From Orientallactaga sibirica (taxonomy: Eukaryota > Chordata > Mammalia > Rodentia > Dipodidae), in contig JAEOAD010000801.1 in assembly GCA_036365145.1 (NCBI GenBank), positions 1 to 64,000 on the forward strand: a DNA stretch of 64,000 bases, given 5' to 3'. Made by a program: the position numbers and the translations under genes. Positions 45,375-56,815 of the stretch are shown one piece after another; the stretch's first letter is position 1, and the number at the start of each line of letters is the position of its first letter. The notes beneath the pieces are model-generated. The model saw only the letters and a program-made list of their open reading frames with translations. It had not been told where the DNA came from and did no database searches.

Positions 45375-45762
45375 AAGAGGTCTGGAGAGAAGGCTTAGCA
45401 GTTAATGTGTTTGCCTGCAAGCCAAAGCGTTCTGGTTCCACTCCCCAGGACCCACATAAGTGAGATGCACAAGGGGGCGCACACATCTGGAGTTCATTTG
45501 TAGTAGCTGGAGGCCTTACGGGGCCCATTCTCTCTCTCTCTACCTGCCGATTTTTTGTTTGTTTCTGTTTCTTCAGGGTAGGCTCTCACTCTAGCCCAGG
45601 CTAACCTGGAATTCACTATGTAGTCTCAGGCTGGCCTCAAACTCATGGCGATCCTCCTACCTTTGCCTCCTGAGTGCTGGCATTAAAGGTGTACGCCACC
45701 ATGCCTGGCTGTCTACCTACCTATTTCTGTATCTCTCTCTCTCAAATAAATAAAAATATTTT
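45375..45762 (+). mobile_element. tRNA-SINE split by a B1 (left arm)
   Basis: Plus SINE 45,375-45,548. A reverse B1 (about 45,555-45,710) is inserted in its CT-rich part. The SINE end resumes at 45,712 and reaches 'aaataaataaaaat'. Mirrored at 58,655-59,052. Confidence 0.94.
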
Positions 45763-45778
45763 TTAAAAGATTGGAAGG

Positions 45779-46075
45779 AGTTGGAGAGATGGCTCAGCAA
45801 TTAAAGGTGCTTGCTTTCCAAGTCTGTTGGCCCAGGTACAATTCACCAGCCACCCATGGAAAGCCTCATGTTCGTTTGCAGAAACAAGAAATCTTCACAT
45901 ATACCCATACACAAATAAATCAAGGAACTTTTTTTTGAGGTAGAGTCTCACTCTGTCCCAGGCTGACCCAGAATTAACTATGTAGTCCCAGGGTGGCCTC
46001 GAACTCACAACAACCCTCCTGCCTCTGCATCCCTAGTGCTGGGATTAAAGGTGAGCGCCACTTTGCCTGGCTAGA
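45779..46075. mobile_element. tRNA-SINE (+) and B1 (-) (left arm)
   Basis: SINE 45,779-45,930 is 3' truncated. Reverse B1 45,932-46,073. Mirrored at 58,350-58,650. Confidence 0.9.
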
Positions 46076-47000
46076 ACATTTTTTTAAAAAGATAAAGAAG
46101 ATGCCAGCTTTTGGGGGCAGGTTTTCTTTTTTTTTTTTTTTAACAGATGCCCTAGACCACTATCTTAAGATACTTGTGTGTTAAGACTGAATACTCTTTC
46201 AATCCCTACAGCATCAGTGTTTCTTGCTGAAAGAACCTATTTCATATTTTTCTCTGTGTAGCATCTAGCAAAGTATTACATACTTAATAGTTTTCAATGT
46301 AAACTCGTGATATAAAACTGGAAAGAGGAAAAAGTTAGCTATAGGTAGAAAGAATGACAAGTAAGGAAAAGATCTCATATGACAAGCTAGCTATCTATTT
46401 AGCCACAAATCAAAAGTTAAGCTTATAACACTTTGTATGGACTCTTAGGCTTTTGCAGTGCTAACGACCAAGCCCTGGCCCTGAATCACCAGGTCACAAC
46501 CCAGCCCCTCCATGGGTGTTTAAAAGTTGTTTGAATGAGTATTGCAAGCAACCGTTAGCAATGATTATGCTGTTTAGCTAAGATATATTTGTTTTTAAGT
46601 CATAGTCTGACTTGACTACAGGACTGTTTCCCCTAGACAACTATATTCATGTATTCATGCAGGTAACATTTCATAGAAAAGAGCATAATTTTGCTTCATT
46701 CATATTCCCCAATGAGAATCACATCATCTTCACTCTGCTGCAGAACATAAAGCGAGCTCTTTGTTCTGCCTGAAAGGTGATGTGGGATGAACCCAGCCTG
46801 CCTTCATTTGTTCATATCATCTGCATATTAGTGTTAGTGAAGAGTCTGTCCAGGCAGGTGCTCTTCCCAGCTCTTGGTGGTGCTGACACACAGAGGAACA
46901 TTGTGTTTTATATCTTACAAGGCTAAGTAGATGAATACAGCCTTACACAATAAGGTTATACAAGCATGCAGTAAATTAAATAGTCCTATCATGGGTGTGG

Positions 47001-47041
<41 letters not shown>

Positions 47042-47615
47042 TGTGTGTTAACATCAACTTGTTGGGCTTAATGTTATAACATATTTTAACTGATGAAAAA
47101 TGTAAAGTAACAAGTTCTTCTATCTCTGGAGTCTATCACTCTGTGATTTCCCACTCTATTTTTATTATACGTTTATTTGTGTTCCAGCTCAACCCTGCTT
47201 GTTATTTAATAATGAGTGTACTTATGCATAACATAATGTTATGCATATTAAATATAATTGAAGAAAATTTGATTCATTGTACTTTAAGGCTGATGAGAGA
47301 AAATCAGTGATGAAAATAAATTCATGTTTTGGACACAGATTCATTAAAGAAATTAATTCTAAGGCTACAACAGAGTGTCTGAATCTAGATTTTCCTGTTT
47401 TCTTTAATTGCTATGTTTATTTTGTCCTTATTCAGAAATTGGAAAGATTAAAAAGGATGGGATCCTTTGGCCTATTTTTTCTACTCTTAAGTGATAAGAC
47501 AAATATTAATTAATAAAACAGTATATCAGGGATCATAAAGGGGTGACAGGTTATGGCACCTTCTAAACCAAAGATAGCAGGAGAGAACTTAGTGATGTAA
47601 TAGAGGGGAAGGAGA
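46076..47615. other. Single-copy sequence shared by both arms
   Basis: No gene recognised. (GT)n at 47,004-47,048. The 78-codon frame 47,277-47,513 is kept in both arms (56,917-57,153), with two changes. Its composition is unremarkable, and identity by recent duplication explains its survival. Confidence 0.6.
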
Positions 47616-47618
<3 letters not shown>

Positions 47619-47658
<40 letters not shown>

Positions 47659-47810
47659 TGTTTTTGTTTTTTGAGGTAGGGTCTCACGCTAGCCCAGGCT
47701 GACCTGGAATTTACTATGTAGTCTCAGGCTGGCCTTGAACTCATAGCAATCCTCCTACCTCTGCCTCCTGAGTGCTGGGATCAAAGGCGTGCACCACCAT
47801 ACTTGCTCAG
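47619..47810 (-). mobile_element. (ATT)n plus B1 SINE (left arm)
   Basis: The microsatellite has about 12 units here, against about 18 in the right arm (56,763-56,814). Reverse B1 47,660-47,808. Confidence 0.94.
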
Positions 47811-48149
47811 ATATTTTTAATATAATAGGATCCATGATAGCCTTTCCAGAAAAATAATGAAGCTAAGACAATCATGCCTTTATAAAAGCAATAAACATGC
47901 ATAGTTTTCAAAATCAACATTTTCAAAAATCTGGAAACTCTTCCAGACTTGTAATAATTTGAAGAACATTCATTCATGAAAAAAAAAAAAAAAAAAAGAC
48001 TAACTCTTGGTAAGGCCGTGAGATTTGAAGTGTCTTAACTCACCTAATTCTCAGTCTCCTCTTATCTGGAGATAGGTCAATTGAGATTTTCCTCACCTTA
48101 CAGAACAACAACATCAAGCCTCAGACACATTAAGACCCACACTGTGAAG

Positions 48150-48850
48150 GGGACTGGCAGATGCATAATGGGTCTCAGAAGGGGAGGAGAAAGCAACAGG
48201 AACCAAAAGAATGCTGGAGGAAATGGTATTTAAAATTCCCAGGTGATTTGAAAGTCATCAATGTGTGTAATAAAGAAGAAGAAAAAGGAGCAGGATGGGG
48301 GGAACTCTACATTAAAAAGAAAAGGCAAAGAGATACACGTGTAGACACCACCTAATCTCACCGCTCAAAGCCAACGGGGAAGACAGAACACAGCAAGCAG
48401 AGAGAGAACCAAGTCTTTGTGTGCAAAGGGGGCTCAATACAACTGACAGCTAACTTCTCAGCAGAATCTCTGAGGCTAGGAACAAGGTACAATGCACCCA
48501 GAGTGCTAAAAGCAAAACAGAAATGCTATGCAAGAAGAGGGTAAGTTAAAACACTGCGAAAAAAAATTCCTTCAAAGATGAAGATGTTTAAGCACTCTAA
48601 GACTGAACCACGAAAAGATAATTTGATTCTACCAGATCTGCCTTATGAAAGGAAATAAATGAATGGAAGTTCTTTAATTCAATAGAAAGGACACTGGAAA
48701 GTTAACTTCAGTCTACACAGAGAACTAAAGCACTTGTGAAGATAAATGAAGATTAGAGTAGTGTGAACGTTTTCAGGATCAAAATGGAGTCACTTATGTC
48801 AAAACCTAAGAGAAAAACAAAGTAGGCAAGAGGTTATGAAGAGATTTCTT
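48150..48850 (+). mobile_element. Ancient L1/HAL1-type ORF1 fragment, left arm
   Basis: The stretch 'ctgacagctaacttctcagcagaatctctgaggc' and its surroundings, described here in two short pieces ('acttctcagcagaatctc' and 'caaagatgaagatg'), resemble the 3' half of old mammalian L1 or HAL1 ORF1. No frame of any length survives. It is mirrored at about 55,580-56,280. Confidence 0.6.
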
Positions 48851-49041
48851 GACAACATACCTAATAGCTGGGACTAGCACAGAAGGCATCAAGATGTACA
48901 ACCTTGAACAAAGGTCACTAGGCCTTTATTCAAAAAATACTTGTGTGGGGACATGGTTCAGCATCTGCCTATCCACTTTGGACTGACACACCTGTCATTA
49001 TTGGTCCTCATATTCCATTTTCCAACTCTTTTTTCCACTTT

Positions 49042-49128
49042 TAGTTTTAAATTTTATCTTTTCTTGGCTTTGGTCCCTTGAAATTTTGTTTTAAATTTTA
49101 TCTTTTCTTCTTTGGTCCCTTGAATATA
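49042..49128 (+). repeat. Arm-specific tandem duplication (left arm)
   Basis: 'ttttaaattttatctttt' followed by 'ctttggtcccttga' occurs twice, about 46 bases apart. The right arm has one copy (about 55,347-55,380) and an extra 'atgcttac'-type segment. Confidence 0.93.
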
Positions 49129-49414
49129 TATTTCTATTATAGTGTTCATTTATTAATAAATTTATTATTTTGGAAGAACCTCTGGTACTTAGATTAACAG
49201 CAGAAATAAAATAGAGAATAGAGAAACAATAAAGAATTAATGAAACCCCAATTTTTTTAAGAACAAAATCAAGTAAACACACTGTGAAATAGATTGATCA
49301 AGGGAAAAAAACAGTAAGACTCAAATACTAAAACCAAAACTGGAAAAAAATCACTTTTACTACCAGGGTTTATTCCAGGAACCCAAGATGACCAATATTA
49401 AGAAATGCTCAGCC

Positions 49415-49580
49415 AGCAGTGGTGGCGCAAGCCTTTAATCCCAGCACTCGGGAGGCAGAGGTAGGAGGATAGCCATGAGTTTGAGGCCACCCTGAGACTA
49501 CAGAGTGAATTCCAGATCAGCCTGAGCTAGAGTGAGACTCTACCTCGAAAAGCAAGCAAACAAACAAACAACAAGAAAAA
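49415..49580 (+). mobile_element. B1 SINE (left arm)
   Basis: 'cagtggtggcgcaagcc' to the '(caaa)n' tail. 'aaatgctca' on both sides is the target duplication. Mirrored at 54,885-55,047. Confidence 0.95.
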
Positions 49581-49847
49581 AAAAAATGCTCAATGCAGGG
49601 GAAGGCAATAGAAAGGGGCCAAAATAATGTTTTGACATGTGAAAGTAAAGTGTTACACCATGTTAGCAAAATAAAGATGAAAAGCCACATGATAATCTTA
49701 ATGCATAAAAAAACAATGACAAAAATCAACACCCTTTTATGATAAAGACACTCAGAAGCTGACTACATTTAGACCAGAGCTCTATCATCTTTCTAAAAAG
49801 AAAAATAACTGGAGATGGCACAACTATTACTTTTGTGTGGGGCAGAT

Positions 49848-49960
49848 AAGTGGATAGAGACAGGGTCTCAGTAGGCTGTCCTTGAACTTGAAATCCTTCT
49901 GCTTTGGTCTCCAGAGTACTGGGATTGTAGCTGGATCGCTTGCTCCGGCCCACTGCAATC
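49848..49960 (-). mobile_element. Old B1/7SL-like monomer (left arm)
   Basis: 'gagacagggtctcagtaggc' and 'gtactgggattgtagctgg'; mirrored at 54,500-54,610. Confidence 0.65.
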
Positions 49961-50147
49961 ATATTTTAATGGTAAAACGGGGCATTCTTGTTCTTTAAGA
50001 TGAAGGCAAGCATGCTTACCTCTCTAACTCCATATTGGACTGGAATTGTTACACAGGATAATTGGCAAAGACAAAGGCATTAAAAGCATGCCGATGGAAA
50101 ATGGAGAGGAAGAAGCAAAACAATTTCTGTTTATCAATAATATTATC

Positions 50148-50310
50148 TTAGCTGGGTGTGGAAGCGCACGCCTCTAATCCCAGCACTTGGGAGGCAGAGG
50201 TAGGAGGATCACCATGAGTTAGAGGCCACCTGAGAGTACGTAGTAAATGCCAGGTCAGCCTGGGCTAGAGTGAGACCCTACCTCGAAAAACCAAAATAAT
50301 CATCATCATC
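50148..50310 (+). mobile_element. B1 SINE (left arm)
   Basis: 'gctgggtgtggaagcgcacg' to (ATC)n; mirrored at 54,165-54,315. Confidence 0.93.
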
Positions 50311-50549
50311 ATCATTCTATATAGAGAAAACCCCAAGGATTCCACTAAATAATAGTATAGTAATTTAGTAAGGTCTCAAGAAACCATATTAATATACAGA
50401 AAACAACTGTATTGCTATAATTCAGCAATGATCAATATCAAAGTGAAATTAAGAAGACACCATCCCATCTTAGTACTATGATGAAATTCAATACTAAGAA
50501 ACAGAGGTGACAAAAGAAGTACAAGCTTAGGAAACTGAAAATTACAAAA

Positions 50550-50695
50550 ATAGCTGGGTGAGGTCATACACGCCTTTAATCCCAGCACTCTAGAGGCAGA
50601 GGTAGGAGGATCACTGTGAGATTGAGGCCAGCCTGGGACTACAGAGTGATTTCCAGGTTGGCCTGGGCTAGAATGAGAAGCTTTACCAAAGTAGT
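50550..50695 (+). mobile_element. B1 SINE (left arm)
   Basis: Copy starting 'agctgggtgaggtcatacac'. Mirrored at 53,740-53,875. Confidence 0.9.
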
Positions 50696-50763
50696 AAATG
50701 GGAAAGACAGAAGAAGACCATGCCATCCCCTACAGCTGTGGAAAATCATATAAACATCAGGCC

Positions 50764-50899
50764 AGCCGGGCGTGGTGGCGCACGCCTTTAATCCCAGCAC
50801 TTGGGAGGCAGAGGTAGGAGGATCGCTGAGAGTTCGAGGCCACCCTGAGACTACATAGTTAATTCCAGGTCAGCCTGGACCAGAGTGAGACCCTACCTC

Positions 50900-50936
<37 letters not shown>
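50764..50936 (+). mobile_element. B1 SINE (left arm)
   Basis: Young-looking copy with about 34 A. 'acatcaggcc' on both sides is the target duplication. Mirrored at 53,490-53,660. Confidence 0.97.
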
Positions 50937-50937
<1 letters not shown>

Positions 50938-51382
50938 ATCAGGCCCTGGGCTTTCATTATAACACCCCCTTCTTAGCTAATTACTGCCAGGATTAATTTA
51001 CAGAGTCAGGAGGCCCCACTCAATCCCAAATTCATTCATTTTAGATCACACTTTGGCAGAAAACCTGTAACAAAAGGCCAAACCTTTATCCACTGATTCT
51101 TTTATTTGTAACTAAACAAAAGTCTTGACAAGTAGTATAATTTGCATCAAGCAGGGCTACACCAAAGGCCGATTAGCAGTTTTTCATTTTTTAAAAAATA
51201 AAGATTTGTTGACCTTGGAGTGTGCTGTGGAGGACTTCTCATTTTGAATTTCCAAACACTTGGATGCTAATAGGTCATTTTCTTACCAGTTCAAGCATTG
51301 TATTTTTAGCATTATGAATCTGACCAAGAACAGGCAACACAATTTTAAAAAATTAATTTATCTTATTTATGTATTTATTTGC

Positions 51383-51384
51383 AA

Positions 51385-51436
<52 letters not shown>

Positions 51437-51603
51437 AAGACATACAGAGAGAGAATGGGTGTGTCTGGGCCTCAAGACGCTGAAAAGGAACTCCAGATGC
51501 ATGTGCCCTTGTATATCTGGCTTACGAGGGTCCTAGGGAATTGAACCTGGGTCCTTTGGCTTCACAGGCAAGTGCCTTGACTGCTATGCCAGCTCTCCAG
51601 CCC
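51383..51603 (-). mobile_element. tRNA-derived SINE at the left inner boundary
   Basis: Complete reverse SINE with an (AG)n tail. Inverted homology to the right arm stops within it at 51,545. Confidence 0.95.
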
Positions 51604-51654
51604 AAGAAACATCATTTTTTATTTTCTTAAGTTTTTAATGAATATTTTTATTTT

Positions 51655-51850
51655 TACTTATTTATTTGAGAGAGGGAAAGAAACAGAGAGAGAGAGAGAA
51701 AGAATGGGTGTGCCAGGGCCTCCAGCCATTGGAAACAAACTCCAGATGCATGGTTGTGCATCTGGCTTACGTGAGTCCTGGGGAATTGAACCGAGGTCCT
51801 TTGGCTTTGTAGGCAAGCGCCTTAACCACTAAGCTATCTCTCCAGCCCAG
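51655..51850 (-). mobile_element. tRNA-derived SINE (spacer)
   Basis: Complete reverse copy. 'aaacatcattttt' (51,606) and 'caacatcattttt' (51,852) flank it as target duplication. Confidence 0.95.
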
Positions 51851-51882
51851 GCAACATCATTTTTAAAGAGAGATCGAAGAGG

Positions 51883-52161
51883 ACTGGAGAGAAGGCTTAC
51901 TGGTTAAGGCTTATGCTTGCAAAGCCTTAAGGACCCCAGTTCGATTCTCTAGGTCCCATGTAAGCCAGAGGCACATGGTGGTGTGCACAAATAAAATAAA
52001 TTAATTTTTTTAATTGTGATGCCTGTTCTTGGTCAGATTCATAATGCTAAAAATACAATCCTCTCTCTCTCTGTCTTTCTCTCTCCCCCTCCCTCTCTCT
52101 GCCTTAAATACATACATACATACATACATACATACATACATACATACATACAAATAAAATT
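51883..52161 (+). mobile_element. tRNA-derived SINE with a patched centre (spacer)
   Basis: Head 'gactggagagaaggcttac' and a (TACA)n tail. About 19 bp duplicated at 51,864-51,882 and 52,162-52,182 mark the insertion. The expected centre between the middle and CT-rich part is replaced by 51,989-52,059. Confidence 0.92.
51989..52059 (+). repeat. Third, short copy of palindrome-arm sequence inside a spacer SINE
   Basis: The 39 bases at 52,021-52,059 are identical to 53,094-53,132 in the right arm and to the reverse complement of 51,297-51,335 in the left arm. Similarity continues leftwards into the A/T-rich SINE tail (matching about 53,060-53,093). The copy replaces the middle of a host tRNA-SINE, whose head lies before 51,989 and whose CT-rich 3' part resumes at 52,060. 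This looks like a templated insertion. Confidence 0.9.
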
Positions 52162-52224
52162 TAAAAGAATAGATTGAAGAGGCTGTCTTTTACTATTGTG
52201 TGGAGAGACAATATTTTTTGGTAT

Positions 52225-52228
<4 letters not shown>

Positions 52229-52263
<35 letters not shown>

Positions 52264-52406
52264 GTTTTTCGAGGTAGGATCTCACTCTAGCTCAGGCTGA
52301 CCTGGAATTCACTATGTAGTCTCAGGGTGGCCTCGAACTCTTGGCAATCCTCCTACCTCTGCCTCCTGAGTGCTGGGATTAAAGGCGTGCGCCACCACGC
52401 CCGGCT
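52229..52406 (-). mobile_element. B1 SINE (spacer)
   Basis: Reverse B1 with a 34-base T run. 'tttggtatt' and 'ctggtattgg' flank it. Confidence 0.96.
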
Positions 52407-52895
52407 GGTATTGGCTTTTTATATGTGGATTAGACAGATGCACTATTCTAACCCTTTGAAATTCCATTGCTATTGCACACAAGTTGTCAGTCCAAAATGT
52501 ATTTTGAGACATGTAGAAGGGTTGTAATCTACTTAGGTATTTTCTGGGATATAAAGATACATAAAGTTACTAACCTGCCAGTGAGTTAGTTGACTTTTTT
52601 ATTATCTAGCTGACATTCTTCAAATGTTTTATTCAGGAAAAAGAAATCAAATATATCATAATATAGTATATATATTGGAATGTTACCCCTTCCCTGAGCC
52701 CTGGAAGAGAAGGGCAGAATTTAAAGTTAGAGACTTTAAGAGTTATATTTGCATTGTAAATATAACTTGCCATGCCCAGTCTCCACAAGGCTCTGGGATC
52801 AATGACCCCCCTCCTTGGCTGCTACATTTCCATCATCTTTGTTAAACCCAGCAAATGGGCTTGCAGTTCTTGCTGTGCAAAGACCTTGTTGTATG

Positions 52896-53004
52896 TTCAA
52901 TTCCCTAGGACCCTCGTAAGCCAGATATACAAGGGCACATGCATCTGGAGTTCCTTTTCAGCGTCTTGAGGCCCAGACACACCCATTCTCTCTCTGTATG
53001 TCTT

Positions 53005-53044
<40 letters not shown>

Positions 53045-53062
53045 TTGCAAATAAATACATAA
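52896..53062 (+). mobile_element. tRNA-derived SINE at the right inner boundary
   Basis: The recognisable copy starts at 'ttcaattccctagga'. The sequence just upstream is unlike the left-arm SINE head. Its (CT)n is shorter than the partner (AG)n. Confidence 0.9.
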
Positions 53063-53489
53063 ATAAGATAAATTAATTTTTTAAAATTGTGTTGCCTGTT
53101 CTTGGTCAGATTCATAATGCTAAAAATACAATGCTTGAACTGGTAAGAAAATGACCTATTAGCATCCAAGTGTTTGGAAATTCAAAATGAGAAGTCCTCC
53201 ACAGCACACTCCAAGGTCAACAAATCTTTATTTTTAAAAAAATGAAAAACTGCTAATCAGCCTTTGGTGTAGCCCTGCTTGATGCAAATTATACTACTTG
53301 TCAAGACTTTTGTTTAGTTACAAATAAAAGAATCACTGGATAAAGGTTTGGCCTTTTGTTACAGGTTTTCTGCCAAAGTGTGACCTAAAATGAATGAATT
53401 TGGGATTGAGTGGGGCCTCCTGACTCTGTAAATTAATCCTGGCAGTAATTAGCTAAGAAGGGGGTGTTATAATGAAAGCCCAGGGCCTG

Positions 53490-53660
53490 ATGTTTTTTTT
53501 TTTTTTTTTTTTTTGGTTTTGCGAGGTAGGGTCTCACTCTGGTCCAGGCTGACCTGGAATTAACTATGTAGTCTCAGGGTGGCCTCGAACTCTCAGCGAT
53601 CCTCCTACCTCTGCCTCCCAAGTGCTGGGATTAAAGGCGTGCGCCACCACGCCCGGCTGG
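53490..53660 (-). mobile_element. B1 SINE (right arm)
   Basis: Partner of 50,764-50,936, with a shorter T run. Confidence 0.97.
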
Positions 53661-53739
53661 CCTGATGTTTATATGATTTTCCACAGCTGTAGGGGATGGC
53701 ACGGTCTTCTTCTGTCTTTCCCATTTACTACTTTGGTAA

Positions 53740-54315
53740 AGCTTCTCATTCTAGCCCAGGCCGACCTGGAAATCACTCTGTAGTCCCAGGCTGGCCTCAA
53801 TCTCACAGTGATCCTCCTACCTCTGCCTCTAGAGTGCTGGGATTAAAGGCGTGTATGACCTCACCCAGCTATTTTTGTAATTTTCAGTTTCCTAAGCTTG
53901 TACTTCTTTTGTCACCTCTGTTTCTCATCATAGTACTAAGATGGGATGGTGTCTTCTTAATTTAGTATTGAATTTCATCATAGTACTAAGATGGGATGGT
54001 GTCTTCTTAATTTCACTTTGATATTGATCATTGCTGAATTATAGCAATACAGTTGTTTTCTGTATATTAATATGGTTTCTTGAGACCTTACTAAATTACT
54101 ATACTATTATTTAGTGGAATCCTTGGGGTTTTCTCTATATAGAATGATGATGATGATGATTATTTTGGTTTTTCGAGAGGTAGGGTCTCACTCTAGCCCA
54201 GGCTGACCTGGCATTTACTACATACTCTCAGGTGGCCTCTAACTCATGGTGATCCTCCTACCTCTGCCTCCCAAGTGCTGGGATTAGAGGCGTGCGCTTC
54301 CACACCCAGCTAAGA
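53740..54315 (-). mobile_element. Two B1 SINEs (right arm)
   Basis: Partners of 50,550-50,695 and 50,148-50,310. They lie at 53,740-53,875 and 54,165-54,315. Confidence 0.93.
53928..54012 (+). repeat. Arm-specific tandem duplication (right arm)
   Basis: A segment of about 38 bases starting 'catcatagtactaagatg' occurs twice, about 10 bases apart. The left arm has it once. Confidence 0.95.
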
Positions 54316-54499
54316 TTATATTATTGATAAACAGAAATTGTTTTGCTTCTTCCTCTCCATTTTCCATCGGCATGCTTTTAATGCCTTTGTCTTGCCAATT
54401 ATCCTGTGTAACAATTCCAGTCCAATATGGAGTTAGAGGTAAGCATGCTTGCCTTCATCTTAAAGAACAAGAATGCCCGTTTTACCATTAAAATATGAT

Positions 54500-55047
54500 T
54501 GCAGTGGGCCGGTGCAAGCGATCCAACTACAATCCCAGTACTCTGGAGACCAAAGCAGAAGGATTTCAAGTTCAAGGACAGCCTACTGAGACCCTGTCTC
54601 TATCCACTTATCTGCCCCACACAAAAGTAATAGTTGTGCCATCTCCAGTTATTTTTCTTTTTATAAAGATGATAGAGCTCTGGTCTAAATGTAGTCAGCT
54701 TCTGAGTGTCTTTATCATAAAAGGGTGTTGATTTTTGTCATTGTTTTTTTATGCATTAAGATTATCATGTGGCTTTTCATCTTTATTTTGCTAACATGGT
54801 GTAACACTTTACTTTCACATGTCAAAACATTATTTTGGCCCCTTTCTATTGCCTTCCCCTGTATTGAGCATTTCTTTTTCTTGTTGTTTGTTTGTTTGCT
54901 TGCTTTTCGAGGTAGAGTCTCACTCTAGCTCAGGCTGATCTGGAATTCACTCTGTAGTCTCAGGGTGGCCTCAAACTCATGGCTATCCTCCTACCTCTGC
55001 CTCCCGAGTGCTGGGATTAAAGGCTTGCGCCACCACTGCTGGCTGAG
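54500..55047. mobile_element. Old 7SL-like monomer (+) and B1 (-) (right arm)
   Basis: Partners of 49,848-49,960 and 49,415-49,580, at 54,500-54,610 and 54,885-55,047. Confidence 0.85.
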
Positions 55048-55579
55048 CATTTCTTAATATTGGTCATCTTGGGTTCCTGGAATAAACCCTGGTAGTAAAA
55101 GTGATTTTTTTTTCCAGTTTTGGTTTTAGTATTTGAGTCTTACTGTTTTTTTCCCCTTGATCAATCTATTTCACAGTGTGTTTACTTGATTTTGTTCTTA
55201 AAAAAATTGGGGGTTTCATTAATTCTTTATTGTTTCTCTATTCTCTATTTTATTTCTGCTGTTAATCTAAGTACCAGAGGTTCTTCCAAAATAATAAATT
55301 TATTAATAAATGAACACTATAATAGAAATATATGTAAGCATATTCAAGGGACCAAAGCCAAGAAAAGATAAAATTTAAAACTAAAAGTGGAAAAAAAAAG
55401 AGTTGGAAAATGGAATATGAGGACCAATAATGACAGGTGTGTCAGTCCAAAGTGGATAGGCAGATGCTGAACCATGTCCCCACACAAGTATTTTTTGAAT
55501 AAAGGCCTAGTGACCTTTGTTCAAGGTTGTACATCTTGATGCCTTCTGTGCTAGTCCCAGCTATTAGGTATGTTGTCAA

Positions 55580-56280
55580 GAAATCTCTTCATAACCTCTT
55601 GCCTACTTTGTTTTTCTCTTAGGTTTTGACATAAGTGACTCCATTTTGATCCTGAAAACGTTCACACTACTCTAATCTTCATTTATCTTCACAAGTGCTT
55701 TAGTTCTCTGTGTAGACTGAAGTTAACTTTCCAGTGTCCTTTCTATTGAATTAAAGAACTTCCATTCATTTATTTCCTTTCATAAGGCAGATCTGGTAGA
55801 ATCAAATTATCTTTTCGTGGTTCAGTCTTAGAGTGCTTAAACATCTTCATCTTTGAAATTTTTTTTTTTTTGCAGTGTTTTAACTTACCCTCTTCTTGCA
55901 TAGCATTTCTGTTTTGCTTTTAGCACTCTGGGTGCATTGTACCTTGTTCCTAGCCTCACAGATTCTGCTGAGAAGTTAGCTGTCAGTTGTATTGAGCCCC
56001 CTTTGCACACAAAGACTTGGTTCTCTCTCCGCTTGCTGTGTTCTGTCTTCCCCGTTGGCTTTGAGCGGTGAGATTAGGTGGTGTCTACACGTGTATCTCT
56101 TTGCCTTTTCTTTTTAATGTAGAGTTCCCCCCATCCTGCTCCTTTTTCTTCTTCTTTATTACACACATTGATGACTTTCAAATCACCTGGGAATTTTAAA
56201 TACCATTTCCTCCAGCATTCTTTTGGTTCCTGTTGCTTTCTCCTCCCCTTCTGAGACCCATTATGCATCTGCCAGTCCCC
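55580..56280 (-). mobile_element. Ancient L1/HAL1-type ORF1 fragment, right arm
   Basis: Inverted partner of 48,150-48,850, with few substitutions. A run of T at 55,860-55,871 is longer than the A run in the left arm. Confidence 0.6.
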
Positions 56281-56612
56281 TTCACAGTGTGGGTCTTAAT
56301 GTGTCTGAGGCTTGATGTTGTTGTTCTGTAAGGTGAGGAAAATCTCAATTGACCTATCTCCAGATAAGAGGAGACTGAGAATTAGGTGAGTTAAGACACT
56401 TCAAATCTCACGGCCTTACCAAGAGTTAGTCTTTTTTTTTTTTTTCATGAATGAATGTTCTTCAAATTATTACAAGTCTGGAAGAGTTTCCAGATTTTTG
56501 AAAATGTTGATTTTGAAAACTGTGCATGTTTATTGCTTTTATAAAGGCATGATTGTCTTAGCTTCATTATTTTTCTGGAAAGGCTATCATGGATCCTATT
56601 ATATTAAAAATA

Positions 56613-56762
56613 TCTGAGCAAGTATGGTGGTGCGCCTTTGATCCCAGCACTCAGGAGGCAGAGGTAGGAGGATTGCTATGAGTTCAAGGCCAGCCTGAGA
56701 CTACATAGTAAATTCCAGGTCAGCCTGGGCTAGCGTGAGACCCTACCTCAAAAAAAAAAAAA

Positions 56763-56814
<52 letters not shown>

Positions 56815-56815
56815 T
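56613..56815 (+). mobile_element. B1 SINE and (AAT)n (right arm)
   Basis: Partner of 47,619-47,810. It lacks 'cac' in the head and has a longer microsatellite. Confidence 0.94.

Larger units (their letters stand above)
40416..51545 (+). repeat. Left arm of a large inverted repeat (palindrome)
   Basis: Reading the reverse complement of the right arm against this stretch gives near-continuous collinear identity. The reverse complement of the last window bases matches the stretch starting near 40,416, and matched landmarks such as 48,161/56,268 and 51,260/53,169 sum to about 104,429. In a roughly 400-base comparison around 47,280-47,600 I saw two substitutions, plus length changes in microsatellites. 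The arm carries B1s, tRNA-SINEs, an LTR-like element and an old L1 fragment, all shared with the partner. The homology is cut by the window end, so the true outer limit is unknown. Large inverted duplications with such arms are typical of ampliconic regions, but no chromosome can be assigned from sequence alone. Confidence 0.96.
51546..52895. other. Spacer between palindrome arms
   Basis: About 1.35 kb not shared in inverted orientation between the arms. It holds the 5' remainder of the left inner SINE (to about 51,603), a complete minus-strand tRNA-SINE (51,655-51,850), a plus-strand tRNA-SINE carrying a patch of arm sequence (51,883-52,161), a minus-strand B1 (52,229-52,406) and about 490 bp of sequence with no repeat I recognise (52,407-52,895). 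No gene is evident. Confidence 0.9.

Noticed and set aside
48161..48355. 64-codon frame identical in both arms as a conserved gene
   Set aside because: Identity follows from the recent inverted duplication, and the region looks like an old L1/HAL1 fragment.
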